17,717 bases of DNA. Origin: Flavobacteriales bacterium (GTDB taxonomy: Bacteria > Bacteroidota > Bacteroidia > Flavobacteriales_F > PHOS-HE28). A model generated the notes under the pieces. It ran no database searches and was not told where the DNA came from. It saw only the letters and a list, made by a program, of their open reading frames with translations. The position numbers and the translations under genes are program-made. The first letter of the stretch is position 1; each line of letters starts with the position of its first letter. This document shows, piece by piece, positions 1-8,791 of this stretch. Where the stretch lies: the NCBI GenBank assembly GCA_016721005.1, contig JADKJM010000015.1, positions 1 to 17,717 on the forward strand, given 5' to 3'.

Positions 1-1453
1 GGTACGGATTGAACAAGCAGAAGGTGGACCTGAGCGGCACGAAGAGCTGGGGCGGAAGTCGGGGAGCGCACTAAGGCATTCGCAGATGCACATCCCGGAG
101 AAGACCCGGTCATGGGTCGCGGATGGGACCACAGAAACGATTGGGAAGTGAAGGAGTTAAGCGGGACCGCGCGAGCGACAGCCCTTCCCATCGTTCTGCG
201 TTCTTCTGCAACGCATCGATGGACATGCAGCTGTCGCGAATGCCATGGTAAGTTCCATCATGCAGAAGCATTACCATGCACCGCGAGGGAGCGGCGGCGA
301 TCGCCGGGCGTTTCACCACCCCGAACAGCGATGCATCGGGGATGGATCCTGGATCACTCAAAGAAGTGCGCCACCCAGGTTACCCGATGCGGGAACCCAC
401 GGGCCGCCGCCTCATCGACAACGCCTTCAATGTCTTCCAGACCATTTTGAGGAAGCCGATGAAGCCACCAAGCGCACCCTTTTGCTTGATGCGCAACGCG
501 ATTGCTCAGCTGTGGGCCTGACCATGGTATGCGACGCCGGTTTGGACACCGGCCCACTCTCGCGCCTATCCAACGCATGCAGGATGAAGGCGTGGTTGAA
601 GATGCGCGTGCACGCGATGGCGGCGGATGGCGTTGAGAACCTCGCGCACTTCGCGAAGAGCGGCCCGATCCTCACCGACCGGTTCAACCTGCGCAGCGTG
701 AAGGTCTATGCCGATTTGGCGCGTTGGGTTCGCGCGGTGCGCTGCTGGAAAGCCCCGTGCTGCCGATCAAACTGGTCATCATGGTCTGCAACCCGCTACG
801 CGCGAGCATTTGGGAAGTGGCGCGCAACGGTGCAAGCTGCATGGCTTCCAGATGAACACGCACCGAATGGGCGACAGCGCGAACAAGCTGCCCCTTGGAT
901 GTCTATGGAAGTGCTCGGCGGCACCAATGACCCCCGCTGGCGGGACGAGCACGCGCAAGTGGTCACTTCCTGCAGATCGTCCGATGTTTGCGCGGGTCAA
1001 CATCATCCTGTGTGTGCAACCCACGCACGCTACCAGCGACGGACCGTGGGCGGAGGCCCGACTCGGTGCTGAACATCGGCCATGCGTACGCCTACGAAGA
1101 CCTCCGCAAGACGCTCTCGGCCTGCCTGCACTCGGCACCGATTTCCCGGTGGGAGCATCGAATCTGCTGGTGGTATCGTACCGCAGCGCGGTGTTACGTG
1201 AGAGCGCCGACGGTCAGGGCGAGCGGCGGCTACTCATGGAGAACGCGTTATCAAGGGCCGATGCACTCCGCGCATGACCATCTGGAATGCGCATCGCCGC
1301 CTTCTGGGAAGATCGGCCTGGGTAATGCTGGAAGTCGGCAAATTCGGCGGACCCTTACGGTGGGTGAATATGGATCTGAGAAAGCCTCGCCGGAGATGTT
1401 GCAAGGCTTGGGTGATGGCGGCATTCTCGTGGGTGGGGAACGCGTGGAAGTGA
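1..1453 (+). CDS. YtcJ-like amidohydrolase, 5'-truncated and frameshifted
   Basis: The gene runs in from the left edge. This is a metal-dependent hydrolase of the YtcJ/amidohydrolase_3 family, probably acting on amide or ester bonds; the substrate cannot be told. Reading across frames gives family landmarks in order: YGLNKQKVDLSGTKSW (3-50), ADAHP and MGRGWDHRNDWEVKE (about 80-155), a DGHAAVANAM segment (about 217-245), LIDNAFNVFQ (about 410-440), GLTMVCDAGLD (about 515-545), RSVKVYAD followed by GALGSRGALLE (about 693-755), FQMNTHRMGDSANK (about 847-890), EHAQVV (about 948), VQPTHATSD (about 1015), LGTDFPV (about 1130-1150), ALRAMTIWNAH (about 1264-1297), then LTVVNMDLRKASPEMLQGL. The N-terminal HxH metal motif lies outside the window. 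At least eight indels are needed; because motifs resume at once in a new frame, I read these as sequencing errors rather than gene decay. The stop is taken as TGA 1451-1453 after a final shift. Confidence 0.85.
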
Positions 1454-1454
1454 G

Positions 1455-1580
1455 TGCGGCCGCGGATGGCGCGGATGAACGCAGAATGAATGCACGAGCT
1501 TAACAGCGCAACTGGAATGAAGACCGAGCGGCACACCGCTTTGGGTTCCATCCGCGTTCATCCGCGCTATCTGCGGCCAC
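1455..1580. repeat. Imperfect inverted repeat of GCGGAT/ATCCGC units between genes
   Basis: The left arm (1456-1490) and the reverse complement of the right arm (1546-1580) agree at about 29 of 35 positions, around a loop of roughly 55 bases. Both arms contain the core GCGCGGATGAACGC on one strand and its complement on the other. The repeat fills the gap between the amidohydrolase stop and the deacetylase start. It could fold as a long hairpin in RNA and act as a terminator or stabiliser, or it may be a non-autonomous palindromic element. A related arrangement occurs at 7518-7615. Confidence 0.6.
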
Positions 1581-1605
1581 TCTCCCGCCCTACTTTTCCG
1601 GCCGC

Positions 1606-2608
1606 ATGAGCACGGGCGCATTCTGTCATCTCCTCGACTTCGAGCTCTTCTGGGGCATGCGCGACAAACGCGTAACGCATTGAAGGGTACGGCGAGAATA
1701 TCCGTGGCGTGCGTTGAAGCATTGCTTGCATGCTCGATGCCTTCGATGCGCACGGGGTGAAGCGCTACGTTCGGCGACCGTAGTGGCTTGCTTCTTCGCG
1801 CGGAAGCGAGGAACTGCTGCGTCTACTCCAGTGCTTCGGGCCGGGCTACTTTGAAGAAGCAGCGCCACATAATAACGGCCACCTCGATGGGCAATGGTGC
1901 GGACGAGGCCAGCGACCCTTACCACTTCGGCGCATCCTCGATCCGGACGCATCCAAGAGCATCCCGCGCACGAGCATCGCGTGCCACACCTTTCGCATTA
2001 CTACTGCTTGAACACGGCCAGACCGGGAGGGCTGAGTTCGCTGCGGATCCCGTCGCCGCGAAAGCTATCGCAAGCCTCTTCAATATCGAACTGAAGAGTC
2101 GCGGTCTCGCGCAACCAATACAACGAAGCCTACCGCGGCGCGTGCAAGGAGCACGGCACGCCCACGTACCGTGGCAACGAACGCAGTTGGCTTGTACTCG
2201 CACGGAACAAGGAGTGTGGTTTTAATCGCACCCCCGCTCGCGTTGCGGTTGCTCGATACATGGTTGCACCTGGAGCGGACACAACTGCCATCCGCTGCCG
2301 TCGTCTGGAAGTGGAACAATCACCGACTCGCCGAGCAGTCGCTTCCCACGTCCTTACACAGATAGCTACGCGATCCTCGACGGTTTGAAACTGCGTTTGA
2401 TCGCGCGCCATGCATCACGCGGCGCGGACGCGGGAACACTCTCTTCCATTTGTGGTGGCACCTGGTACAATCCTTCTTGCAGCGACCCTCAACAGAACAT
2501 GGCGATGCTGGAGAAGCATCCTCACTACCACGACCGTCTCCACCGCGATCATGGATTCATGAGCTCACGATGGGCGAACTCGCTCAACGCGTCCTGACCC
2601 ATGCGTGA
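1606..2608 (+). CDS. Polysaccharide deacetylase family protein (frameshifted)
   Basis: A NodB-homology deacetylase of about 333 residues, predicted to remove N- or O-acyl groups from a surface sugar using a metal-activated water. The start ATG 1606-1608 is followed by MSTGAF, then LDFELFWGMRDK (about 1633-1672), which holds the first NodB motif (Asp-Phe-Glu). The second motif reads as HEIACHTFSHYYC (about 1970-2010) after correcting one base, giving the His-x3-His metal ligands. Further landmarks are KSLVLPRNQYNEAYRGACKEHG (about 2093-2155), YRGNERSWLY, LRLLDTWLHL (2238-2275), a LFHLWWH segment (about 2440-2462) and NMAMLEKHPHYHDRLHRDHG (about 2495-2555). The end is MGELAQRVLTHA, with stop TGA 2606-2608. 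That stop overlaps the next gene's ATG by 8 bases. About ten frameshifts are spread along the gene with no loss of flanking motifs. NodB assignment is firm; the substrate is unknown. Confidence 0.82.
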
Positions 2609-3369
2609 ACGGATCGTGCTCATTGGACGTGAAGGAACCGCCACAGCGATCCTTTGGCAATGCACTGGCAAGTGAATTCCTGATGTCCATGTCCTGCACG
2701 AGTCCGCGCCACCTGTCGCGCAAACCGTTGCGCTGGCGCGCTAATCATGTCGGATGGTGGAGTTGTGCGGCCAAGTGCTCTTCCTAATCCTTGCCGTAAA
2801 GCCCTTGGGATGGATGTCAACCGTACGTCGAGCGGCCATCACAGCGAATACGGAGGGCCTGAACAACCGATCCCCATCGGATGCGGTAATGCCGATCGCG
2901 TCGGTGAATGCGGCGGGAATGTTGGGAACACGTGCGTTCAATTTCGCCGCCGCGGCGTAGCGAACAATGGAACACGCATCCTATCGAAGAAGACCATCGC
3001 CGCACCTCGGTGCTGGTGCTGAACACGTACGTGGGCATCAGCGACTGATGTACCGCGGCGGACACGCGTACTGGGCACTGGAGAATGAAGACCGCGCGCA
3101 TTGCGGCGTGACCTAAGCCACCTTGTGGAGGAGGGCATCGACACCGGTGGCATCCTTCACCAAGCGTCAGGATCGAACCCACGCATCAGGACAATTTCTC
3201 CACGTATCCGGTGATGCAATGGCGCGGGTGCCCAGTTGATGGTGCGCGCCGTTAATGAGGCGAACAACGGAACTGCAGTGGTGCAACAGGTCATGGGGGA
3301 AAGCAAACGTTGGTACTAATCGACGTTGTGGCAATACCTGCGGAACAGGGCGAAGCGAGGATCCGTTGA
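2601..3369 (+). CDS. Formyltransferase family protein (frameshifted)
   Basis: A protein of about 255 residues of the formyl_trans_N (GART/Fmt-like) fold that would use N10-formyltetrahydrofolate to formylate an amine. The start ATG 2601 gives MRERIVLIGREGTATAILWQ and overlaps the deacetylase stop. Later landmarks, read across frames, are VLHESAPPVAQTVALARRAR (about 2690-2740), GQVLFLILAVKPLGW, NGTRILSKKTI (about 2967-3000), LNTYVGIS (3019-3042), YRGGHAYWALENED (about 3052-3095), CGVTVHLVEEGIDTGGIL (about 3104-3158) and a tail close to KRWYQSTLWQYLRNRAKRG. The substrate-assisting Asp of GIDTG is present. The usual active-site His two residues after the conserved Asn reads as Tyr (codon 3028-3030). 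Coupling to a deacetylase suggests formylation of a deacetylated amino sugar rather than of Met-tRNA. The C-terminus (stop 3367-3369) is uncertain because of frameshifts. Confidence 0.75.
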
Positions 3370-3373
3370 CCAG

Positions 3374-6230
3374 CTATTTCGCCAAAGGCATCACGGCAAC
3401 TCTGGTGGAACCGCGCTTCCCACTTCGCACCATCGCGTTCAACCCGAACGAGGTAGATCCTCGGCGTTGAGTCCGTAGCGTTAGAACTCGATGGCACCAC
3501 CGGCATTCGTGCGTCGATCCTTTGCGCAGCTTTCCGGCCGCGTCGAAGATCCGACACGCGCTGGTCCGCCCGTTGGCACATTTCACCCACACTTGTCCAT
3601 TCGTCGGTGATGGCTGATGTGGAACCGATCCGTTCCACTTTCAGGTAGACCGGAGATGATGACGGTAACGGGCGCACGGGACGCCAGAACACCCGTTCGT
3701 CGCCGTGCGTGTGCTCCACCGTGTAGTCGCCGTTGGCGAGTGCGGTCCATTGCTGTCCGATGGCACCGCCGATCGGCTGACCGTTCAGGTACCATTGGTA
3801 GGACGGGCCGACGTTGCTGGTCAGGTCCGCGCCATTCGTCGCGTCATCACCGGTGCTGGCGGGCATCGAAGAAGCGTGAAAGTGAGCGCGTTGCCCTGCG
3901 CGCAACCCGTGCCAATGAAGCGACCAAACGGTGAGCGGTCCTGTACCGGTGTATGCCGTGGGGTTGTCGTGAACCGTTACTCCAGAGGTAGGCACGAATT
4001 CGGCGCGCACTCACATCAACTGTCGCATTGGAATACATCTCATCATCCGCCGAGTGATGATGATGGGTCCGGCAGGTTCGCGGAGACCTGGTGCGTTGAA
4101 GGCGCGTGACACGACCAGCCGAAACGGTTGTCGGGACCGCTCCGGTCAGCGCATCGTTGGTCAAGTGGGAGAGGAAGGCCTGATTGATCTGTGCCATTGG
4201 ATGCGTTCGGGCATTTCTGAGGTAGAGCGCCACCGTACCGGCGACCACCGGCGATGCCACGGAGGTTCCTCCGTTCCGATGTATTCCGTCCGACCGACCT
4301 TATAGGGTTCATTGACGATGAACGACGCGAGTGATCGGGAGCGGCGTGCGCTGACGGTGATGTCACCGCTGCCACGTCCGGTTTCCAGCGGAGACATCGC
4401 GCGTGGGACCGGCACTGCTGTTCGGTGAGACGGTACGTCGACCCCTCCGGTAAGACGACGATCTGTACCGTCACATCCGGTGTATTCCAGTCACGTTCCA
4501 GTAATTGGCCACCGTGAAGGCGTTGTCGCTGCACGCCCGTGAACCCACCATGTGCTGTTGTTGTCCGGCTCCACGGAAGGACATCGGCGGGTATTGGGCG
4601 ATCGTGGGATAAGGTGAAGGGAGTGCCGCTCTCCACACCCAGCGAGACATGACGTTCCGGATGCGCGGACCCCGTCAGCCGCTGTCGTGTCCAACACGAA
4701 GCGAAGCCACTGCCATGTCGCGAACCCGCCAGTAGTAGGCGGAATCCGGTAGTGGCATGAAGACCTGTAGCCGACCTGTTCCCACGTTACCTCGGCGAAG
4801 CAGACCGTGCCGAGCTGGTGGCCGCCGCTGCTCCACCAGCGACCCGCGATCACCACGCCGAGGTTGGATGCGATGTCGTGGAGAGGTGTCCGCCCCCGAT
4901 AGCCGAAGTCCGGGGTGTGTCGATCCGCACCTATGGCACACCGTACGTCCGCAAAGTCGGCGGCATCGGCCCATACCTGGAAGAACAGGTTCGATACGGA
5001 AAGAGGTGGGCGGGCGGCGGATAGGGGATTGACAGGAACCGCCACGAACGAGGCATCGGCATCCACCTCCTAGGCAGGTGGTAGGCAACGGCCTGGTTCC
5101 CGTTCCCCGTTGCGCACACCTTGGGCCGCACTCGCCGTGGGCATTGACCATGCTGTGTCGATCATGAGAGCGGCCGCGCCGAGTCCACACGTCGGAACTG
5201 ACCTGACCGCTCGGGACACCTTGAGCCGGTCCACACACCGAAGTTCACGACAGCGGGCTTGCCCACGGCCTGGCTGCCCGGTCGAACACGCCGCACTTCA
5301 CACCGTCCACCGAGCCGCCGCCGCGCGCCGCGTTGCCGCGCGCGCGCGCGCGCGCGCGCGCGCGCGCGCGCGCACAACAGCGCGCGCGCGCAGCGCGCGC
5401 GCGCGCGCGCGCGCGCGCCTTCGCGCGCGCCTTGGCCGCGCGCGCGCGCGCGCGCGCGCGCGCGCGCGCGCGCGCGCGCGCGCGCACGCGCACGCACGCG
5501 CGCGGCGCTCGGATGCCAAGGAAGTCCCGCGTATTACCCATCCGCACGATGATGATGTCCGCCTTGGGTGCCACCCTCTGTGATGCCCGGTAGTTGCTTA
5601 TTTCATTTGCCATCGCCGCGCCTGCTGGCGAGGTATCGTGCGCGTTGTTGTCCGTGGAGTCATCTGCCCGGCAATGATCTGCGCCCGGCCACACCCCGCT
5701 ATAGCCGAACTCCGCTGTGCAACGCCCGGAAAGCGATCGATCCCAGTAGTAGGCACGCGCGCGGTGCCATCGGCGTTCTGGAAATCCGGATGGTTGTCAC
5801 GCCGGTATCGAACATCCCGTCCACCACGCCCTCCCCATCTTAGTGGGCCTGCGGCAGCGGTGGCAGGCTTAATTGAACCCGTCTCCATGGGCCTTCAGTA
5901 CGCACTGCGGTCGCAAAGAACCCTCCGGTGCCCAAGCTGAATCTAAAACCTCCACCGCAGATCCAAAAGGGCCAGTTCACGCACGGTGGAGACCGGACCC
6001 GTACGCTCAACGCCGTTCATCGTCGTCTTCACCAAGCCGCCATGTGGCTTCGCAGCGCTGGAGACCGCACTGCATACGGCCGAATGAAGAGACGACCATG
6101 GTGCCTGACGCGTGGTCCCGCTGCAAGTAGGACTCCAGCCGGAAATCCGATCTTCGTCCTTTCCTGCGCGGAGACCGGTGCTTGGATCACCACCATCGAC
6201 AGAAGGAGAAGTGGAAGGGCTCGGCTTCAT
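3374..6230 (-). CDS. Secreted S8 subtilisin-like protease with T9SS sorting domain (frameshifted)
   Basis: About 950 residues. From the ATG at 6230 the product begins MKPSP and, after a shift, LLLLSMVVIQAPVSAQ, a clear Sec signal peptide. The catalytic Asp is in VVDGMFDTGV (Asp codon 5807-5809), followed by HPDFQNADGT. The His is in NAHDTSPAG (codon 5638-5640), followed by VAPKADIIIVRM. Then come GKPAVVNF (about 5230), VCATGNGNQAVAYH (about 5090-5120) and KPDVAA (about 4370-4390). The Ser is in GTSVASPVVAGTVALYL (Ser codon 4261-4263). The long His-Ser spacing and the HPDF..NADGT style resemble the CspA-like subtilases. Near the C-terminus is an Ig/PKD-like stretch, YQWYLNGQPIGGAIG (about 3770-3812), then a type A T9SS sorting domain with RIFDAAGK and IYLVRVERDGAKWEARF (about 3405-3460). 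The His motif reads HDT instead of the usual HGT. A (CG)n tract interrupts the gene. The exact stop is uncertain (TAG 3374-3376, or a TGA near 3395). Confidence 0.83.
5337..5508. repeat. (CG)n low-complexity tract inside the protease gene
   Basis: Nearly pure alternating CG: 18 CG units at 5337-5372, a break CACAACAG, further runs at 5381-5390 and 5393-5418, a break around CTTCG and CTTGGC, then 24 CG units at 5437-5484, tailing into CA/CG alternation to about 5508. All six frames therefore encode Arg-Ala repeats, which explains several spurious Arg/Ala-rich open frames here. It sits between the protease's VRMGNTRDF and VDGVK segments, where related proteins would have only a short linker. 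Such DNA can adopt the Z form. It may be a true expansion or a base-calling/assembly artefact. Confidence 0.95.
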
Positions 6231-6234
6231 GTCC

Positions 6235-6242
6235 CAAATGTA
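6235..6242 (-). promoter_or_regulatory. Possible -7 box of the protease gene
   Basis: On the - strand TACATTTG matches the Bacteroidota -7 consensus TAnnTTTG at all fixed positions. It lies only four bases before the protease ATG, which would imply a nearly leaderless transcript. I see no TTG -33 element at the expected distance, so this may be coincidence. Confidence 0.25.
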
Positions 6243-6249
6243 GAGGCGG

Positions 6250-6721
6250 TCATAAGGCACACATCGCCTCATGGTCCGAATATCCACAAGGAACCGCACA
6301 TCACCGGTGGTAGGTCCACACGGCAGCAATAGTGCTTCAGGCCGTTCGGACCAACAGGTAAGGCACCTTGAACACTACGTTGTAGCGTGCGGCCTGTTCG
6401 AAGACCGCTTGTGTCAGCCGCACATCAGGTGCTTTGCATTCCACCAATGCCACGGGAAGACCATTGCGGTCATGCACCACCACATCGGCGCGCTTGCGCA
6501 TTTCGTTCAACACGAGCGCCTTCTCCACAGTGCATCAATGAAGCAGGACATCCCTTGTCGTGTACCAAGTGGTTCACGAAGTGCTGGCGCACCCATTCCT
6601 CGGGCAACAGGGCCACCCATTTCCGGCGAATGGGATCGAAGACGGCGTCGCCATCCGGTCCATGCCTAGTTTTGAGCCCATGGTCGGGCAACTGCAAGTG
6701 CGGTAGGTCCGTGCCACCCAT
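6250..6721 (-). CDS. HsdR-N-terminal-domain protein, PD-(D/E)xK nuclease fold (frameshifted)
   Basis: A small stand-alone protein of about 155 residues resembling the N-terminal nuclease-fold domain of type I restriction HsdR (HSDR_N_2 type), without helicase domains. Landmarks across frames are LPHLQLPDHGLK near the start (ATG at 6721), VFDPIRRKWVALLPEEWVRQ (about 6580-6645), HFVNHLVHDKGCPASL, then KRADVVVHDRNGLPVALVEC (about 6432-6492) with the nuclease-fold Asp and the Glu-x-Lys of ECKAP. After that come LTQAVFEQAARYN and VPYLLV, followed by NGLKHYCCRVD in another frame. The stop at 6250-6252 is the best guess; 6269-6271 is an alternative. In Bacteroidota this family is often a housekeeping neighbour of holA, so a role in phage restriction should not be assumed. 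The protease follows 19 bases downstream on the same strand. Confidence 0.7.
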
Positions 6722-6730
6722 CCCACAAAA

Positions 6731-7505
6731 GTGCGCACCAAAGAAGACATCGTCTCCAACTGGCTTCCCCGCTACACCGGCTTACCGCTGGAAGCGTTCA
6801 AGAAGCACGTCCTGCTCACCAACTTCGATAACTACATCGACATCTTCTGCGAACAGACCGGCGCCACCGTGCCGGTGGAAGGCAAGGCGATGCGTGTGGC
6901 CGTCGCCGAGGATATGGTGGACGATCAACTTCCGGCATGGGCAGCCCGAACGCGGCCACGCTGATGGATCTGCTCAGTGCGATCGACCGGAGACCGTGCT
7001 CTTCCTCGGCAAGTGCGGGGGCTTGAAGAAGAAGAACGCGCTGGGTGATCTGGTGCTTCCCATCGCGGCGATCCGCGGTGAAGGAACCAGCAACGACTAC
7101 TTCCCCCCCGAACTACCGGCGCTGCCGAGCTTCATGATCCACCGCGCGGTGAGCCACGTGATCCGCGATATGGAACTGGACTACTGGAGCGGCACGGTGT
7201 ACACCACCAACCGCCGCGTGTGGGAGCACGACGACAAGTTCAAGGAACACCTGCGCGTGTTGCGGTGCATGGCCATCGATATGGAAACAGCCACGTTGTT
7301 CATGACCGGTTTCGCGAACGAGATCCCGACCGGTGCATTGTTGCTGGTGAGTGACCAACCCATGGTGCCTTGGGGCATCAAGACCAGCGCGAGCGACATG
7401 AAGGTGACCACCAGTTTTGTGGAGACGCACGTGCGTGTGGGGATCGCTTCCTTGCGCGAGATCATCAATGGCGGGATGTCCGTGAAGCACTTGCGGTTCG
7501 AGTAA
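6731..7505 (+). CDS. amn: AMP nucleosidase (two frameshifts)
   Basis: About 258 residues, the short form found in Bacteroidota. It hydrolyses AMP to adenine and ribose 5-phosphate in the cytoplasm, within the purine nucleoside phosphorylase/nucleosidase fold. The first part reads TKEDIVSNWLPRYTGLPLEA and TNFDNYIDIFCEQTGA. An extra C near 6932 breaks the frame in the FGMGSPNAATLMDLLSAID segment, and a missing C near 6990 restores it. Next come FLGKCGGLKKKNALGDLVLP (about 7003-7060), IAAIRGEGTSNDYFPPELPA, YTTNRRVWEHDDKFKEHLR (about 7200-7255), AIDMETATLFMTGFANEIPT and LLLVSDQPMVPWGIKT. The end is SVKHLRFE, stop TAA 7503-7505. DMET holds the ribose-binding Glu of the family. The start codon reads GTG at 6731, just 9 bases from the divergent gene's ATG. 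Identification is secure. Confidence 0.93.
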
Positions 7506-7517
7506 AGGATAGCACGC

Positions 7518-7615
7518 AGATGACGCGGAAAGAACTGATCGGCGCGGATCAATACGGACTGCTCGACGGACTGCACGAACAGCGTGCATCTGCTTTTATC
7601 AGTGTCACGTCATCG
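7518..7615. repeat. Degenerate inverted repeat in the amn-holA gap
   Basis: The left arm around 7520-7556 carries ATGACG, ACTGAT and GCGGAT in that order. The reverse complement of the right arm around 7586-7615 carries ATGACG, ACTGAT and GCAGAT in the same order with different spacing. It is built from the same kind of units as the repeat at 1455-1580. Immediately after it, GTCATCGCGAGGCTTTGCGAAGCGAAGCG (about 7608-7636) contains a small GCTT/AAGC hairpin. No function is evident beyond possible RNA structure between two co-directional genes. Confidence 0.4.
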
Positions 7616-7650
7616 CGAGGCTTTGCGAAGCGAAGCGTTCCATTCCCCTG

Positions 7651-8670
7651 ATGGCGACCACGGACGACTACAAGAAGATCATGCTTGATCTGCGTGCCGG
7701 GAAATTCAAGCCCGTGTACGTGCTGCATGGCGAGGAGGGCTTCTTCATCGACCGCATCGCGGAGGAGATCGAGCATCTGGCGTTGCAAGAGGAAGAGCGT
7801 GATTTCAACCAGAGCATCCTCTACGCCCGCGATGTGGATGCCGACACAGTGAAGGACACCTGCTTGCGCTTTCCGATGATGGCGGAACGGCAACTCGTGA
7901 TCGTGCGTGAATTGAACGCATGGCGCATCGATCAGGTGGAGAAACTAGAGCCCTACCTCGCGAAGCCCACACCGAGTACCATCCTCGTGCTCTGTTACAA
8001 GCACAAGAAGATCGATGGGCGAAAGAGCATCCTGAAGACCGCGCAGAAAGGGGGCGCGGTGGTCTTCACCAGTGATAAGGTGCGCGAGGACAAGCTGCCC
8101 GAGACGCTCATCGGCTTCGCGAAGCATTTCAAACGGAAGCTGGGCGCCGCGGAAGCGCAGCTTCTGGCCAACCACTTGGGCAGCGACCTGGCCAAGACCG
8201 TGAAGGAGGTGGAAAAGCTCTGCCTCGTTACGGAGGAAGGTGGCGCCATCACCAGCGATGTGATCCAGAAGTTCGTGGGGATCAGCAAGGAGTACAACGT
8301 GTTCGAACTGCAGAACGCCATCGGCACGCGCAATGCGGCGAAGGCCCAACGGATCGCGCAGCACTTCGCGAACGACCCGAAGGACAATCCGCTGGTGCTC
8401 ACCATCGGCGCGCTGAACACCTACTTCAGCAAGTTGGCCATGGTACACGACCTGCCCGCTGGGAACCAACAGGCCATGGCCGCCGCACTGAAGGTGAACC
8501 CCTTCTTCGTGAAGGACTACGTGGCACAGGCCCGCAACTTCACCCCGGTGAAGCTGGTGGAGATCCAACACCACTTGCGCGAGTGCGACCTACGCAGCAA
8601 GGGCATGGGCGGCGATGGCAGCGACCACGGCGAACTGCTGCGCGAGCTGCTCGCCAAGGTGATGAGCTGA
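7651..8670 (+). CDS. holA: DNA polymerase III subunit delta
   Basis: This 339-residue reading frame is intact, the longest uninterrupted gene in the window, and has the normal family length. Delta opens the sliding clamp (DnaN) as part of the clamp loader in chromosome replication. The N-terminal domain shows KPVYVLHGEEGFFIDRIAEE (about residues 19-38) and a MMAERQLVIVRELNAW segment (about 72-87) that corresponds to the clamp-contacting beta-strand region; the middle shows LGSDLAKTVKEVEKL and the C-terminal collar domain VFELQNAIGTRNAAKA. As expected for delta, there is no Walker A motif. The start ATG 7651 is chosen because the conserved N-terminus begins about 16 residues later and no Shine-Dalgarno is expected in this phylum. 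It lies 145 bases downstream of amn in the same direction. Its clean frame contrasts with almost every neighbour. Confidence 0.97.
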   Translation: MATTDDYKKIMLDLRAGKFKPVYVLHGEEGFFIDRIAEEIEHLALQEEERDFNQSILYARDVDADTVKDTCLRFPMMAERQLVIVRELNAWRIDQVEKLEPYLAKPTPSTILVLCYKHKKIDGRKSILKTAQKGGAVVFTSDKVREDKLPETLIGFAKHFKRKLGAAEAQLLANHLGSDLAKTVKEVEKLCLVTEEGGAITSDVIQKFVGISKEYNVFELQNAIGTRNAAKAQRIAQHFANDPKDNPLVLTIGALNTYFSKLAMVHDLPAGNQQAMAAALKVNPFFVKDYVAQARNFTPVKLVEIQHHLRECDLRSKGMGGDGSDHGELLRELLAKVMS

Positions 8671-8683
8671 TCACCGCCGGTCC

Positions 8684-8699
8684 CGATCCACCTGGATCG
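8684..8699 (+). terminator. Small hairpin after holA
   Basis: CGATCC and GGATCG form a perfect 6-base stem with loop ACCT, 13 bases after the holA stop, followed by TCTTTC. The stem is short and the T-tract poor, so it is at best a weak terminator. Confidence 0.3.
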
Positions 8700-8759
8700 T
8701 CTTTCAACCAGCGGTAGGAACGGGCGGAGGAACGGTACGACCCGTGCAAAGCCTTCTTC

Positions 8760-8767
8760 TACCTTAG
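8760..8767 (+). promoter_or_regulatory. Possible Bacteroidota -7 box before the TonB receptor
   Basis: TACCTTAG differs at one position from the Bacteroidota consensus TAnnTTTG. It lies 25 bases before the receptor ATG, giving a plausible short leader. A clear TTG -33 element is not visible at the expected distance. The separate hairpin after holA supports an independent transcript for the receptor. Confidence 0.4.
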
Positions 8768-8791
8768 CCGCCCCTGTACGGAAACCGACCC

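Noticed and set aside
1..74. C-terminus of a separate gene ending at TAA 72-74
   Set aside because: The apparent stop is a frameshift product; the sequence YGLNKQKVDLSGTKSW continues into the amidohydrolase in the next frame.
5337..5508. CRISPR-like array
   Set aside because: The repetition is a dinucleotide run with irregular breaks, not repeats with unique spacers.
5110..5694. Several Arg/Ala-rich open frames on both strands
   Set aside because: They are created by the (CG)n tract, which has no stop codon in any frame; only the protease frames on the - strand carry recognisable motifs.
6387..7002. Upstream extension of the amn frame to 6387
   Set aside because: It runs antisense through the HsdR-N-like gene and is in the wrong frame for the true AMP nucleosidase N-terminus, which starts at 6731.
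7945..8574. A 209-residue open frame on the - strand opposite holA
   Set aside because: holA is a secure match over its full length; the antisense frame is His/Leu/Val-rich shadow sequence without motifs.
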